Positions 52,301 through 60,226 of a stretch of DNA of 64,000 nt are shown here, piece by piece. The stretch's first letter is position 1, and each line of letters opens with the position of its first letter. The notes under the pieces are model-generated. The model saw only the letters and a list, made by a program, of their open reading frames with translations, searched no databases and was not told the DNA's origin. The stretch covers positions 81,305-145,304 of the forward strand of contig NZ_JAOQJT010000008.1 in NCBI RefSeq assembly GCF_025567285.1, given 5' to 3'. The DNA comes from Coprococcus aceti (GTDB lineage: Bacteria > Bacillota > Clostridia > Lachnospirales > Lachnospiraceae). The position numbers and the translations under genes are program-made.

Positions 52301-55300
52301 AGCTATTGGAACAGGAAAAAACCGAATTACCACCAGAAGAAAAAACGGAAACTCTTGCCACAGACCGTCATAATTTCCGTATTAACGATGACGCCATCGG
52401 TGTCGGCGGAGCAAAAGAAAAGTTCCGAAACAATATGGCGGCAATCAACCTGCTGCACGAGCTTGAAATCGAAAACCGCCTTGCCACACCCGAAGAACAG
52501 GAAGTCCTATCTCGGTATGTCGGTTGGGGCGGTCTTTCTATGGCATTTGATGAACACAATGCGGCGTGGGCGGAGGAATTTAAGGAGCTATATGCCAGCC
52601 TATCCCCAGAGGAATACCGTGCCGCTATGGAGTCAACGCTGACCGCTTTTTATACGCCGCCTGTTGTTATCAAGGCGATGTATGACGCACTTGACCGCCT
52701 GGGCTTTTCACAGGGCAATATCTTGGAGCCGTCCTGCGGTACAGGCAATTTCTTTGGTCTGCTTCCCGAAAGTATGCAAAACAGCAAGCTCCACGGCGTG
52801 GAAATCGACTCTCTCACAGGCAGGATTGCAAAGCAGCTCTACCAAAAAGCGAACATTGCCATTGAGGGCTTTGAGAAAACAAATCTCCCAGACGACCATT
52901 TTGATGTAGTCCTCGGCAATGTGCCGTTTGGGGAGATAAGGGTCAATGACAGCCGATACAACGCCCAGAAATTTCTCATACACGACTACTTTTTCGCAAA
53001 GGCTCTGGATAAAGTCCGTGCCGGCGGCGTTGTGATGTTCATTACCTCAAAGGGTACGATGGATAAAGCAAGTCCAGAGGTACGCAAGTATATTGCCCAG
53101 AGAGCCGAGCTTTTAGGTGCTATCCGTCTGCCAGACAACACCTTTAAGGCAAACGCAGGCACGGAGGTCACGAGCGATATTCTTATCCTGCAAAAGCGTG
53201 ACCGAGTGATGGATATAGAGCCAGACTGGGTACACCTTGATACGGACGAAAACGGTGTTACGATGAACAGATATTTTGTCGAACACCCCGAAATGGTGTT
53301 GGGCGAGATAAAGATGGAAAACACACGCTTTGGTACTTTCGAGACTGTCTGTAAAGCCCGTAAGGATATACCACTTTCCGAGCTTCTGTCCAATGCAGTT
53401 CAGAGGATAAACGGCGAAATCCCAGAGCTTGATGATGGGATTGATGAAATCTCCGATGAGCAGGAGCTTTCCGTTCCTGCTGACCCGAATGTGCGTAACT
53501 TCTCTTTTACTCTGGTGGACGGCAGGGTTTACTTCCGAGAGAATGACCGTATGCAACCTGCTTCTGTGTCGATGACCGCAGAAAACCGTATCAAAGGGCT
53601 TATCCAAATCCGTGACTGTGTGCGTAAGCTCATTGAGTATCAGACCGATGACTACCCAGAGGAAATGATACGCACCGAGCAGGAAAACCTCAACCGTCTG
53701 TATGATGTTTATACCGCAAAATACGGTCTAATCAACAGCCGAGGAAACTATCTTGCTTTTGCTTCAGATGAGAGCTACTTCCTTTTATGTTCTCTGGAGG
53801 TGCTTGATGATGAGGGCAACTTCAAACGGAAGGCAGATATGTTCACAAAGCGGACTATCAAACCCCACCGAGAAGTAACTTCGGTTGAAACTGCAAGCGA
53901 AGCCCTTGCCCTCTCTATCGGAGAGAAAGCCCGTGTTGATTTTCCTTATATGGAGCAGCTCGCAGGCAAAACGCAAGCTGAACTTGTGCAGGATTTACAA
54001 GGTGTTATCTTCAAAGTACCGAACTGTGAGCCTGTTTCCTATGTAGCCGCAGACGAGTATCTGTCGGGCAATGTCCGAAACAAACTGACGATTGCGGAGC
54101 TTGCTGCGAAGAATGACCCAGAGCTTGCAGTCAATGTGGAAGCATTGAAAAAGGTCATTCCCAAAGACCTATCGGCGGCAGAAATCTCTGTCCGTCTGGG
54201 TGCGACTTGGATACCGCAGGAAGATATACAGCGGTTTGTGATGGAGCTTTTAACTCCGTCAAGCTATGCCGCAGGCAGATTAAAGGTACGATACACCCCG
54301 ATAAACGGAGAATGGTTCATAGAGAATAAAAGCTCCGATATGGGGAATGTAAAGGCGGACAGCACCTATGGTACGAAAAGGGTTTCCGCCTATCGTATTA
54401 TTGAGGACACCTTAAACCTGCGTGACACCCGTATCTTTGATTATGTGTATGACGAACACGGCAATAAAAAAGCGGTGTTCAATGCAAAGGAAACTACGGC
54501 GGCACAGGCGAAGCAGGAAGCCATCAAGCAGGCATTTCAGGATTGGATATGGAAAGACCCAGAACGGCGAAACCGCCTTGTCCGTTATTACAACGACACT
54601 TTTAACTCTGTGCGACCCCGTGAATATGACGGAAGCCATATCACTTTCGGAGGTATCAGCCCAGAAATCACACTAAGACCCCATCAAGTTAACGCCATCG
54701 CCCATATCCTTTATGGCGGCAATACGCTCCTTGCCCATAAGGTGGGAGCAGGCAAAACCTTTGAAATGGTAGCCGCCGCACAGGAAAGCAAACGGCTCGG
54801 CTTATGCCAGAAATCCATGTTTGTTGTGCCAAATCATCTTGTCGGTCAGTGGGCTTCCGAGTATCTGCGGCTCTATCCGAGTGCAAATATACTTGTGACA
54901 ACAAAGCGAGATTTTGAAACGGGAAATCGCAAAAAGTTCTGCGGCAGGATTGCCACAGGCGACTATGACGCAGTCATTATCGGGCATTCGCAGTTTGAAA
55001 AAATCCCGATGAGCATAGAACGCCAGAGGGAGCAGTTGGAAAAGCAGCTTGATGATATTGAGCGTGGCATTGACGATGTGCAGGCATCCAAAGGCGAGCA
55101 GTTCACGGTCAAACAGCTAATGAAAACCCGAAAGGCAATCAAGACAAAGCTCGAAAAACTCAACGACACCAAGCGTAAGGATACGGTTATCGACTTTGAA
55201 CAGCTCGGCGTTGACAGGCTTTTCATTGATGAGAGCCATTTTTATAAGAATTTGTACCTCTACACCAAGATGCGAAATGTAGGCGGTATCGCCCAGACCG

Positions 55301-57144
55301 AAGCCCAGAAATCAAGCGACCTCTTTATGAAATGCCGCTATCTGGATGAAATCACGGGCAACCGTGGCACGGTTTTCGCAACGGGTACGCCTGTTAGCAA
55401 TTCAATGGTTGAGCTGTACTCCGTTCAGAGGTACTTGCAGTATGATACCCTTGCACAGAACGGTTTGCAGCATTTTGACAGTTGGGCTTCTACCTTTGGA
55501 GAAACGGTTACAGCTCTGGAATTAGCACCCGAAGGCACGAATTACCGAGCCAAGACGAGGTTTGCCAAGTTCTATAACCTGCCAGAGCTGATGCAGATGT
55601 TCCGTGAGGTGGCAGATATACAGACCGCCGATATGCTAAAGCTCCCCGTGCCAAAGGTCAATTACCACAATATTAAGACCAAGCCGAGCGAGATACAGAC
55701 TGAGATGGTAGCTTCCCTTGCGAAGCGGGCTGAGAAAGTCAGGGCAAGGCTTGTCGAGCCGAACATCGACAATATGCTCAAGATAACCAATGACGGGCGG
55801 AAACTGGCTCTTGACCAGAGAATGATTGACCCGATGCTGCCAGACGACCCAGAAAGTAAAGTCAATGCCTGCGTGGATAATGTGTACCGTATCTGGGAGG
55901 AACACGCCGATACCAAAGCGACACAGCTTGTGTTCTGCGACCTGTCCACCCCGAAAAATGACGGTACTTTCAATGTTTATGACGATATGAGGGAGAAGCT
56001 GATAGCCCTTGGTATCCCTGCGGAGCAGATACGCTTTATCCACGAAGCGACCACCGATGCACAGAAAAAAGAGTTGTTCGGTAAGGTCAGAAGCGGAGAA
56101 GTCCGTGTGCTGTTCGGCTCTACTCCGAAGATGGGAGCAGGTACGAATGTGCAGGACAGGCTCATAGCAATCCATAACCTTGATTGTCCGTGGCGTCCTT
56201 CCGACCTTGAACAAAGGCAGGGACGTATTGAACGGCAGGGCAATATGTTCCCAGAGGTGGAGGTTTACCGTTATGTGACCGAGCAGACTTTTGATGCCTA
56301 TCTCTATCAGTTGGTGGAGAGTAAGCAGAAATTTATCAGCCAGATAATGACGAGCAAAAGCCCTATCCGTTCTGCCGAAGATGTGGACGAGGTTGCCCTG
56401 TCCTTTGCGGAGGTTAAAATGCTTGCCACAGGCGATGCCCGTTTTAAGGAAAAGATGGATTTGGATATACAGGTTTCCAAGCTCCGAGTGTTAAAGCAGA
56501 GTTACCTTTCCGAGCATTACGACCTTGAGGACAGAGTGCTGAAATACTATCCCCAGACCATTAAGGAGTATGAGGAACGCATTGCAGGCTATGAAAATGA
56601 TGTAGCTCTTGCCGAACAGCACAAGCCGCAGGGCGAGGATAAGTTCTGCCCGATGACCCTAAAAGGCGTGACCTACACCGAAAAGGCAGACGCAGGCGAA
56701 ATGCTTCTTGCAATCTGCAAGGATTATCCGATGTCCGCACCTACCGAAATCGGCAGCTATCGAGGTATCCGAATGGAGATTTATTATGATACCGTCAACG
56801 CACATTACTGTATGAACCTTTGTGGAAGGGCAAAGCATAAGGTGGATTTAGGCTCCGATGCTCTCGGAAATCTGACCCGAATTGAAAACGAGCTGTCAAA
56901 GCTCCCTGCCAGACTGGAAGCTGCCAAGACCAAAAAGGCGGAAACTATCGTACAGCTTGAAACCGCAAAGGAGGAAATCAAGAAGCCTTTTGCCTTTGAA
57001 GATGAGCTGAAAGAAAAAACAGAACGGCTGAACGCTCTTAACATTGAGCTGAATCTAAATGAAAAAGATACTTCCGTTATGGATACCGAGCCAGAGCAGA
57101 CAGAAGAACAGCCCGAAAGAAAATGTGCAAGTCGGGAGAGATAA
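49381..57144 (+). CDS. Giant polyvalent DNA methylase-like / SNF2 helicase protein
   Basis: 2587 residues, a hallmark of Tn1549/LtrC-type elements. N-terminal conserved domain (1-270), a Gln/Arg/Ser-rich disordered linker (about 270-410), then further polyvalent domains to about 1000. A Rossmann methylase domain has motif I EPSCGTGNFF (about 1115), with motif IV reduced to GNVPFGE. An SF2/SNF2 motor follows: Walker A HKVGAGKT (about 1785), DESH (about 1947), ATGTPVSNS, and the helicase C block EQRQGRIERQGN. It probably remodels or protects transferred DNA. AAGGAGG lies 10 bases before the ATG. It contains tnpV in another frame. Confidence 0.88.
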   Translation: MAAKYQLITELYRRTGVAVAKNPQAWQGFLSSACRNYKCRYDEQLLIYAQRPDAVAVAKLETWNRQFKRWVNKDSKGIAVFDPKGRRNTLKYYFDVSDTHEGYYGSRPVPIWQMDERYEQAVMERLSDRFGDVESTDLASALMETAKNAVEDNLQDYFSQLKDCTKDSFLEELDDFNIEVIYRRLAANSVAFMLISRCGLDTNEFFDREDFADIVNFNTPATINAIGVATSDIAEMALREISQSIRNVQMAEKDQNRTFAQRTQAQYDKGRQQPERSEYNERNHLQQTGGLSYSRPNITDRARASAWQVRFDAQGLSGEAQTSDLSQPADIGQAERASARGRADSTPEVGASDEAALSRAGRDRGTERESTDAVGRTDEQHPQSSGGSDTDRTDLQVSVAKEDEVRVNLPTVDEQIEMIAEAEDENASAFTISKEDIDSVLQKGSGVADGKYRIYRQFQKGEDRQKNIEFLKNEYGTGGGTHIFPDGFSGHSWHDSKGLAIDRNGTYTNHDLVLKWSQVEKRLRELIKDNRYLNPKEKDHYADYLESVSAPKYEIDTQRKIARQRFIDAHRDLPPADKRDTLALRLSDFIRDLDRYEKDLLSVVERSDLADVTAEQMEQHLSDPSTVQQLIDFLAQVQWKTTSVFSRSNGWKFTEELRELHPLCYLYNEGDVVYIGADKYEIATLTEEKVYLQNAEFPILGQEYSRADFEEKLTENPANDHLKVVVTEKQRTETPSEKKQDGIQFSIGFSEHPAFYDRQLNDRYTDLSFALGNKLLGILDEKQHREREGDKNIGWYHKTDFVIKAVIGGEEFNYEGRFDIGDGEGDLIAHIKNFYDYALSPKGEQLYGDDRESLLRGRDEFIPFLEQHTELTQEDEKLLDEIMATESDWYRTAEEAEEKPQAYADKVNGSEAPVTEMEQSTDDLIGREIIIDNRKYLIESIGKISSDVSLRDITFQNNVGFPINRVEKIGYIQKLLEQEKTELPPEEKTETLATDRHNFRINDDAIGVGGAKEKFRNNMAAINLLHELEIENRLATPEEQEVLSRYVGWGGLSMAFDEHNAAWAEEFKELYASLSPEEYRAAMESTLTAFYTPPVVIKAMYDALDRLGFSQGNILEPSCGTGNFFGLLPESMQNSKLHGVEIDSLTGRIAKQLYQKANIAIEGFEKTNLPDDHFDVVLGNVPFGEIRVNDSRYNAQKFLIHDYFFAKALDKVRAGGVVMFITSKGTMDKASPEVRKYIAQRAELLGAIRLPDNTFKANAGTEVTSDILILQKRDRVMDIEPDWVHLDTDENGVTMNRYFVEHPEMVLGEIKMENTRFGTFETVCKARKDIPLSELLSNAVQRINGEIPELDDGIDEISDEQELSVPADPNVRNFSFTLVDGRVYFRENDRMQPASVSMTAENRIKGLIQIRDCVRKLIEYQTDDYPEEMIRTEQENLNRLYDVYTAKYGLINSRGNYLAFASDESYFLLCSLEVLDDEGNFKRKADMFTKRTIKPHREVTSVETASEALALSIGEKARVDFPYMEQLAGKTQAELVQDLQGVIFKVPNCEPVSYVAADEYLSGNVRNKLTIAELAAKNDPELAVNVEALKKVIPKDLSAAEISVRLGATWIPQEDIQRFVMELLTPSSYAAGRLKVRYTPINGEWFIENKSSDMGNVKADSTYGTKRVSAYRIIEDTLNLRDTRIFDYVYDEHGNKKAVFNAKETTAAQAKQEAIKQAFQDWIWKDPERRNRLVRYYNDTFNSVRPREYDGSHITFGGISPEITLRPHQVNAIAHILYGGNTLLAHKVGAGKTFEMVAAAQESKRLGLCQKSMFVVPNHLVGQWASEYLRLYPSANILVTTKRDFETGNRKKFCGRIATGDYDAVIIGHSQFEKIPMSIERQREQLEKQLDDIERGIDDVQASKGEQFTVKQLMKTRKAIKTKLEKLNDTKRKDTVIDFEQLGVDRLFIDESHFYKNLYLYTKMRNVGGIAQTEAQKSSDLFMKCRYLDEITGNRGTVFATGTPVSNSMVELYSVQRYLQYDTLAQNGLQHFDSWASTFGETVTALELAPEGTNYRAKTRFAKFYNLPELMQMFREVADIQTADMLKLPVPKVNYHNIKTKPSEIQTEMVASLAKRAEKVRARLVEPNIDNMLKITNDGRKLALDQRMIDPMLPDDPESKVNACVDNVYRIWEEHADTKATQLVFCDLSTPKNDGTFNVYDDMREKLIALGIPAEQIRFIHEATTDAQKKELFGKVRSGEVRVLFGSTPKMGAGTNVQDRLIAIHNLDCPWRPSDLEQRQGRIERQGNMFPEVEVYRYVTEQTFDAYLYQLVESKQKFISQIMTSKSPIRSAEDVDEVALSFAEVKMLATGDARFKEKMDLDIQVSKLRVLKQSYLSEHYDLEDRVLKYYPQTIKEYEERIAGYENDVALAEQHKPQGEDKFCPMTLKGVTYTEKADAGEMLLAICKDYPMSAPTEIGSYRGIRMEIYYDTVNAHYCMNLCGRAKHKVDLGSDALGNLTRIENELSKLPARLEAAKTKKAETIVQLETAKEEIKKPFAFEDELKEKTERLNALNIELNLNEKDTSVMDTEPEQTEEQPERKCASRER
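50219..50572 (+). CDS. tnpV: TnpV protein, nested out of frame in the giant helicase gene
   Basis: 117 residues in the +1 frame relative to the surrounding gene, with its own AAAGGAG nine bases before the ATG. It reads as a full TnpV family protein (YSRQGDYLIPDLTLP, LPLGRYALMHRDYLEKHK, LLTSGRLNGHL, MQWVGLMNNIRSQAEE, ending LTELIYK). The overlapping part of the giant protein is low-complexity linker, whereas TnpV is well-formed, so TnpV is likely the constrained frame. TnpV is transposon-associated and of unknown function. Confidence 0.85.
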   Translation: MSEITYSRQGDYLIPDLTLPTEPELPLGRYALMHRDYLEKHKRVTYLNLLTSGRLNGHLHEVEQTALQRLELLTKQLSAEQGVTEELKEKAPMQWVGLMNNIRSQAEEVILTELIYK

Positions 57145-57158
57145 TGCGGTTTGCATAT

Positions 57159-57187
57159 TTGTATTGCTGATTTCTGGGAAGTATAAT
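57159..57187 (+). promoter_or_regulatory. Predicted promoter downstream of the giant gene
   Basis: TTGTAT (57,159-57,164), 17-bp spacer, and perfect TATAAT (57,182-57,187), 34 bp before the GTG of the next gene. Confidence 0.6.
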
Positions 57188-57221
57188 AGGTGTAGATTAG
57201 TAAATGTCGGAGGTGAAAGGT

Positions 57222-57551
57222 GTGCTTGATAATTTCAGATTTGAAACCTTTGTTGATGTGCATAGCAACATTTTTGCTGAATATCTAAGCTCCGTTATCG
57301 CAAAGTTGCCCAAAGAAAATCCAGAATACCGTTCCATAGAGGAGAGGATAGAGGAACTCTACAAGGAGTATCCAAAAGTGATGGCAGTTTTGGATACGGA
57401 AAAGCCGAGTGATTTATCCGAGCAGGAGTGTAAGGCTTTGATAGAAGTTTTGGAGCTTCGGAACAGGCTCAGCGATATGCAGCAGGAAGCAATCTATTTC
57501 AGAGGATGCTATGACAGCGTTGGGTATCTCAAAAAGGCAGGAATTTTATAA
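57222..57551 (+). CDS. Element hypothetical protein
   Basis: 109 residues, GTG start chosen because GGAGGTG at 57,208-57,214 is correctly spaced; an ATG at 57,204 lacks a ribosome site. Soluble, acidic and helical (VDVHSNIFAEYLSSVIAKLP, EERIEELYKEYPKVMAVL). Its own promoter and a terminator make it a monocistron. Conserved in similar elements; function unknown. Confidence 0.6.
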   Translation: MLDNFRFETFVDVHSNIFAEYLSSVIAKLPKENPEYRSIEERIEELYKEYPKVMAVLDTEKPSDLSEQECKALIEVLELRNRLSDMQQEAIYFRGCYDSVGYLKKAGIL

Positions 57552-57560
57552 CCGAGAACG

Positions 57561-57591
57561 GCGGCATTGGCGTGGAGCTGATGCCGCTTTT
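57561..57591 (+). terminator. Intrinsic terminator
   Basis: GCGGCAT pairs with ATGCCGC around a 13-base loop, then TTTT. Confidence 0.65.
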
Positions 57592-57663
57592 ACATAGCCG
57601 CAGAGGTGGAAAAATTCATAAAAATGTGGTATGATTTTTAAATCAGTAAGGAGGTGACAGTTT

Positions 57664-58251
57664 GTGAGTGTTATCTTTGGAATAAAAGAAAATAACCGTA
57701 TAATTATTGCAGGCGATAAGCGAGGGTCAAGTATTGACGGGAAAACTTTGTCAGATGATTTAGACAAAGTCCTTATGATAAATGACCATTTAGCTTTTTC
57801 AAGTGCAGGTAACGCAGCTATTGAAAAGGCTATTTCAATAGATTTGAACAAGGCGACAAATAAAGATTGCCTAACTACCGATGATTTACTTGATATTATA
57901 AAAGCATTTTATAAGCGAGTAGCCGATACAAATTGTGATGCTATATTAGCCTTGCCGTTCTATTTTCTCATAGCAGGTAAAGGGCGTGACGGTAATGCAA
58001 GCCTAATATCGGGAGGTAATATCAAGGGTCGTTTAGATGCAAAAGATGTTCCAATGGCTCTTTTTCCACCTGCCGATGCAAAAATGCAGGAGTGCTGCGA
58101 TTGCTTTGCAAAAAATTATAAGTTGCATAATTCAGAGTTTGTAGAAAAAACAATTAAGGAAATTGCGAATATTAGTAATTTGGTAAGCCCTACGGGTAAC
58201 AAATGGATTTATAATATCGCAACAGAAAAAGGGATGCTTTTTTCATTCTAA
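57664..58251 (+). CDS. Proteasome-like Ntn hydrolase family protein
   Basis: 195 residues, GTG start with AAGGAGGTGACA upstream. The opening SVIFGIKENNRIIIAGDKRG matches the first two strands of proteasome-beta/HslV-type Ntn hydrolases (a xxxxGI... ADKR pattern), and DKVLMINDHLAFSSAGNAA matches the next conserved strand and helix. In that fold the catalytic residue is the new N-terminal Thr, Ser or Cys; here Ser2, if Met1 is removed. It lies alone between two terminators in the conjugative element. Proteolytic activity is inferred only; it may be a degenerate relative. Confidence 0.7.
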   Translation: MSVIFGIKENNRIIIAGDKRGSSIDGKTLSDDLDKVLMINDHLAFSSAGNAAIEKAISIDLNKATNKDCLTTDDLLDIIKAFYKRVADTNCDAILALPFYFLIAGKGRDGNASLISGGNIKGRLDAKDVPMALFPPADAKMQECCDCFAKNYKLHNSEFVEKTIKEIANISNLVSPTGNKWIYNIATEKGMLFSF

Positions 58252-58269
58252 AAGAACTATATTTTACAT

Positions 58270-58311
58270 AGCCGAGAGGTTTTCATTTAACGAAAGCCCC
58301 TCGGCTTTTTC
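58270..58311 (+). terminator. Intrinsic terminator
   Basis: AGCCGAG pairs with CTCGGCT, flanking a partly paired loop, then TTTTTCT. Confidence 0.75.
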
Positions 58312-58335
58312 TATTTTTGGAGGTGATTTTATCCA

Positions 58336-59325
58336 TTGAGAACTAACCGACCCTATGTGCAGATTGACCCAGATGTGCTTGAACGGGTGCGGCAGATTGA
58401 TTTGTTATCCTATCTGCGTGAGTTTGAGGCGAGCAATCTCGTTAAGGTCAAAGGCACAAACAATGTGTACTGTACCGCAGAACACGACAGCTTAAAGATT
58501 TCTAACGGCAAATGGTATTGGTGGTCAAGAGGTTTTGGCGGCTATTCTGCCCTCGATTATCTCATTAAGGTCAAGGAATATGACTTTGTGGAAGCCGTGG
58601 AAATTCTCACGGGACAGACGATGGCAGACTGGAAGCCGCCCCCTGCTCCCAAGAAAGATGAACCGAAAGTCCTGCTCCTGCCGCCAAAGAATAAGGATTG
58701 TGACCGAGTGATACAGTATCTTTTCGGGCGTGGTATTGACTATCAGCTCGTACAGGAGTGTATCGCAGACGGCACGCTTTATGAGAGTGCCGATTACCAC
58801 AATGCTGTTTTTATCGGCAAAGATGAAAGCGGAATACCGAAATATGCCGCCCTGCGAAGTACTATCGGCAGCACTTTCAAGCAGGACGCATCGGGCAGTG
58901 ACAAGCGGTATTCGTTCCGACTTCTGGCAAAAGAGCCGACGGATACCGTGCATTTATTTGAAGCCGCCATTGATTTACTGTCCTATGCCACTTATCTGAA
59001 ATGCGAGGGCAAGGATTACAAATCGGAAAGTCTGCTTTCTCTTTCGGGCGTGTATCAGCCAAAGAAAGAGATGAAGGACAGTAAAATCCCCATAGCCCTC
59101 ACAACTTTTTTGAGTGCCAATTCACAAATTAAAACCATCGTTCTGCATCTGGATAATGACAAGGTAGGCAGGCTTTGTACTGCCACTTTGAAGGAACTGT
59201 TGCAGAAAGACTACAAAATCGTTGATGATCCTCCGCCTGTCGGCAAGGACTTCAACGATTTTTTGTTGTCCTATCTGAAAATTGTAAGACCAAAGCCTAA
59301 GCGTGAAAGGAGTGATGTCCGTTGA
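58336..59325 (+). CDS. DUF3991/Toprim domain protein (primase-like)
   Basis: 329 residues, TTG start with GGAGGTGAT upstream. N-terminal zinc-finger/DUF3991-like region (YLREFEASNLVKVKGTNNVY, WWSRGFGGYSALDYLIKV), then a Toprim fold with LHLDNDKVG (acidic metal site) and KDFNDFLL. Such proteins resemble DnaG-type primases and are found beside relaxase genes, where they may prime the complementary strand of transferred DNA. The catalytic Glu of full Toprim primases is not obvious, so activity is uncertain. Confidence 0.8.
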   Translation: MRTNRPYVQIDPDVLERVRQIDLLSYLREFEASNLVKVKGTNNVYCTAEHDSLKISNGKWYWWSRGFGGYSALDYLIKVKEYDFVEAVEILTGQTMADWKPPPAPKKDEPKVLLLPPKNKDCDRVIQYLFGRGIDYQLVQECIADGTLYESADYHNAVFIGKDESGIPKYAALRSTIGSTFKQDASGSDKRYSFRLLAKEPTDTVHLFEAAIDLLSYATYLKCEGKDYKSESLLSLSGVYQPKKEMKDSKIPIALTTFLSANSQIKTIVLHLDNDKVGRLCTATLKELLQKDYKIVDDPPPVGKDFNDFLLSYLKIVRPKPKRERSDVR

Positions 59326-59399
59326 TTGTGTAGCAGTTTTTGCCCAGAAAGACACCGAAACCAACTCAAAATTTAATGCTGAAAGCGAGGAATGAACCA

Positions 59400-59693
59400 T
59401 TGAAAAAGTATGATGTAACCCTTACTGCCCATTACCAAAAGACCGTTTCCGTCTATGCGGAAAGCCACGAACGGGCAAAGGAAAAGACAAAAATTATCCT
59501 GTTCGATACCGACCTTATCAACTTTACCGATGATGATTTTGTCTGCGGCGAAGCCGATATTACCGAGCAGAGCGAGGATGGTCTTGACGTTGCGGGCGAG
59601 AATACACTACAGGAAAATGGGGATTGTTCGGATTGTCCGTACTTCTGCCCCGTGTGCGGTGAGTGTATGTACGAGGACGACTGCGAAGAATGA
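59400..59693 (+). CDS. DpnD/PcfM family protein
   Basis: 97 residues from a TTG at 59,400 with GAGGA nine bases upstream; the frame is open further up but without family character. KKYDVTLTAHYQKTVSVYAE matches the DpnD/PcfM family N-terminus, followed by an acidic stretch and a C-terminal cysteine cluster (CSDCPYFCPVCGECMYEDDC) likely to bind zinc. PcfM is encoded in the pCF10 conjugation region of Enterococcus; function unknown. Confidence 0.7.
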   Translation: MKKYDVTLTAHYQKTVSVYAESHERAKEKTKIILFDTDLINFTDDDFVCGEADITEQSEDGLDVAGENTLQENGDCSDCPYFCPVCGECMYEDDCEE

Positions 59694-59711
59694 GATGTCT
59701 TACCAAGCACT

Positions 59712-59754
59712 GAATTTGGTTAGCCAAATTCGCTTGTTAGGGGGCAGCCCCTAA
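59712..59754 (+). other. Candidate origin of transfer (oriT)
   Basis: Two perfect adjacent hairpins: GAATTTGG-TTAG-CCAAATTC (59,712-59,731) and TTAGGGG-GCAG-CCCCTAA (59,737-59,754), separated by five bases, with the flanking TACCCCGTGAG beyond. They lie just upstream of DUF3789, mobC and relaxase genes, the usual place for oriT in MOBP systems. The nick site cannot be fixed from sequence alone. Confidence 0.55.
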
Positions 59755-59784
59755 TACCCCGTGAGAACAGAAAGGAGTTCAAGA

Positions 59785-59937
59785 ATGAGTGAGTTCTTAT
59801 TTTTCATTATCGGCACAATGCTCGGCGGTCTGTTCGGTGTTGTGTGTATGTGCTGCTTGCAGATAAACAAACTTTCCGAGAGAAAGGAAGAGGACAATGC
59901 GAAAAAGAAATGTGCAGATACTTTTCCGTCTGACTGA
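59785..59937 (+). CDS. DUF3789 small membrane protein
   Basis: 50 residues with AAAGGAG before the ATG. One hydrophobic span (FLFFIIGTMLGGLFGVVCMC) then a charged tail. Length, the GTMLGGxxGV segment and position immediately upstream of mobC fit the DUF3789 family of conjugative elements. It overlaps mobC by 41 bp. Function unknown; perhaps a membrane tether in the transfer apparatus. Confidence 0.7.
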   Translation: MSEFLFFIIGTMLGGLFGVVCMCCLQINKLSERKEEDNAKKKCADTFPSD

Positions 59938-60226
59938 GGAGGAAGCCGAACACCTTAATGAGATTGTGCGAAAATCGGGTCGCTCAAAAGAAGCCTTTTT
60001 AAGAGAAATGGTAAGGGGCTATCAGCTCTGCGAGAAGCCCGACCCAGAGTTCTATAAAATGATGCGTGAGCTGTCCGCCATTGGCAACCGTATCAATCAG
60101 CTTGCGGTTAAGGCAAACGCCCTCGGTTTTGTGGATACCCCGATGCTCCGTGAGGAAGCAAGGAAATGGCACGAGTTTCAGATTGACATTCGCAAAAGGT
60201 ATCTGCTTCCACGCAGGTCATCGTAA
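59897..60226 (+). CDS. mobC: MobC family relaxosome accessory protein
   Basis: 109 residues. N-terminal ribbon-helix-helix-like segment (RNVQILFRLTEEEAEHLNE, then GRSKEAFLREMVRGY) and the MobC signature ELSAIGNRINQLAVKANALG. It helps the relaxase bind and open oriT. The stop overlaps the relaxase start by one base (TAATG), so the two are translationally coupled. Confidence 0.9.
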   Translation: MRKRNVQILFRLTEEEAEHLNEIVRKSGRSKEAFLREMVRGYQLCEKPDPEFYKMMRELSAIGNRINQLAVKANALGFVDTPMLREEARKWHEFQIDIRKRYLLPRRSS

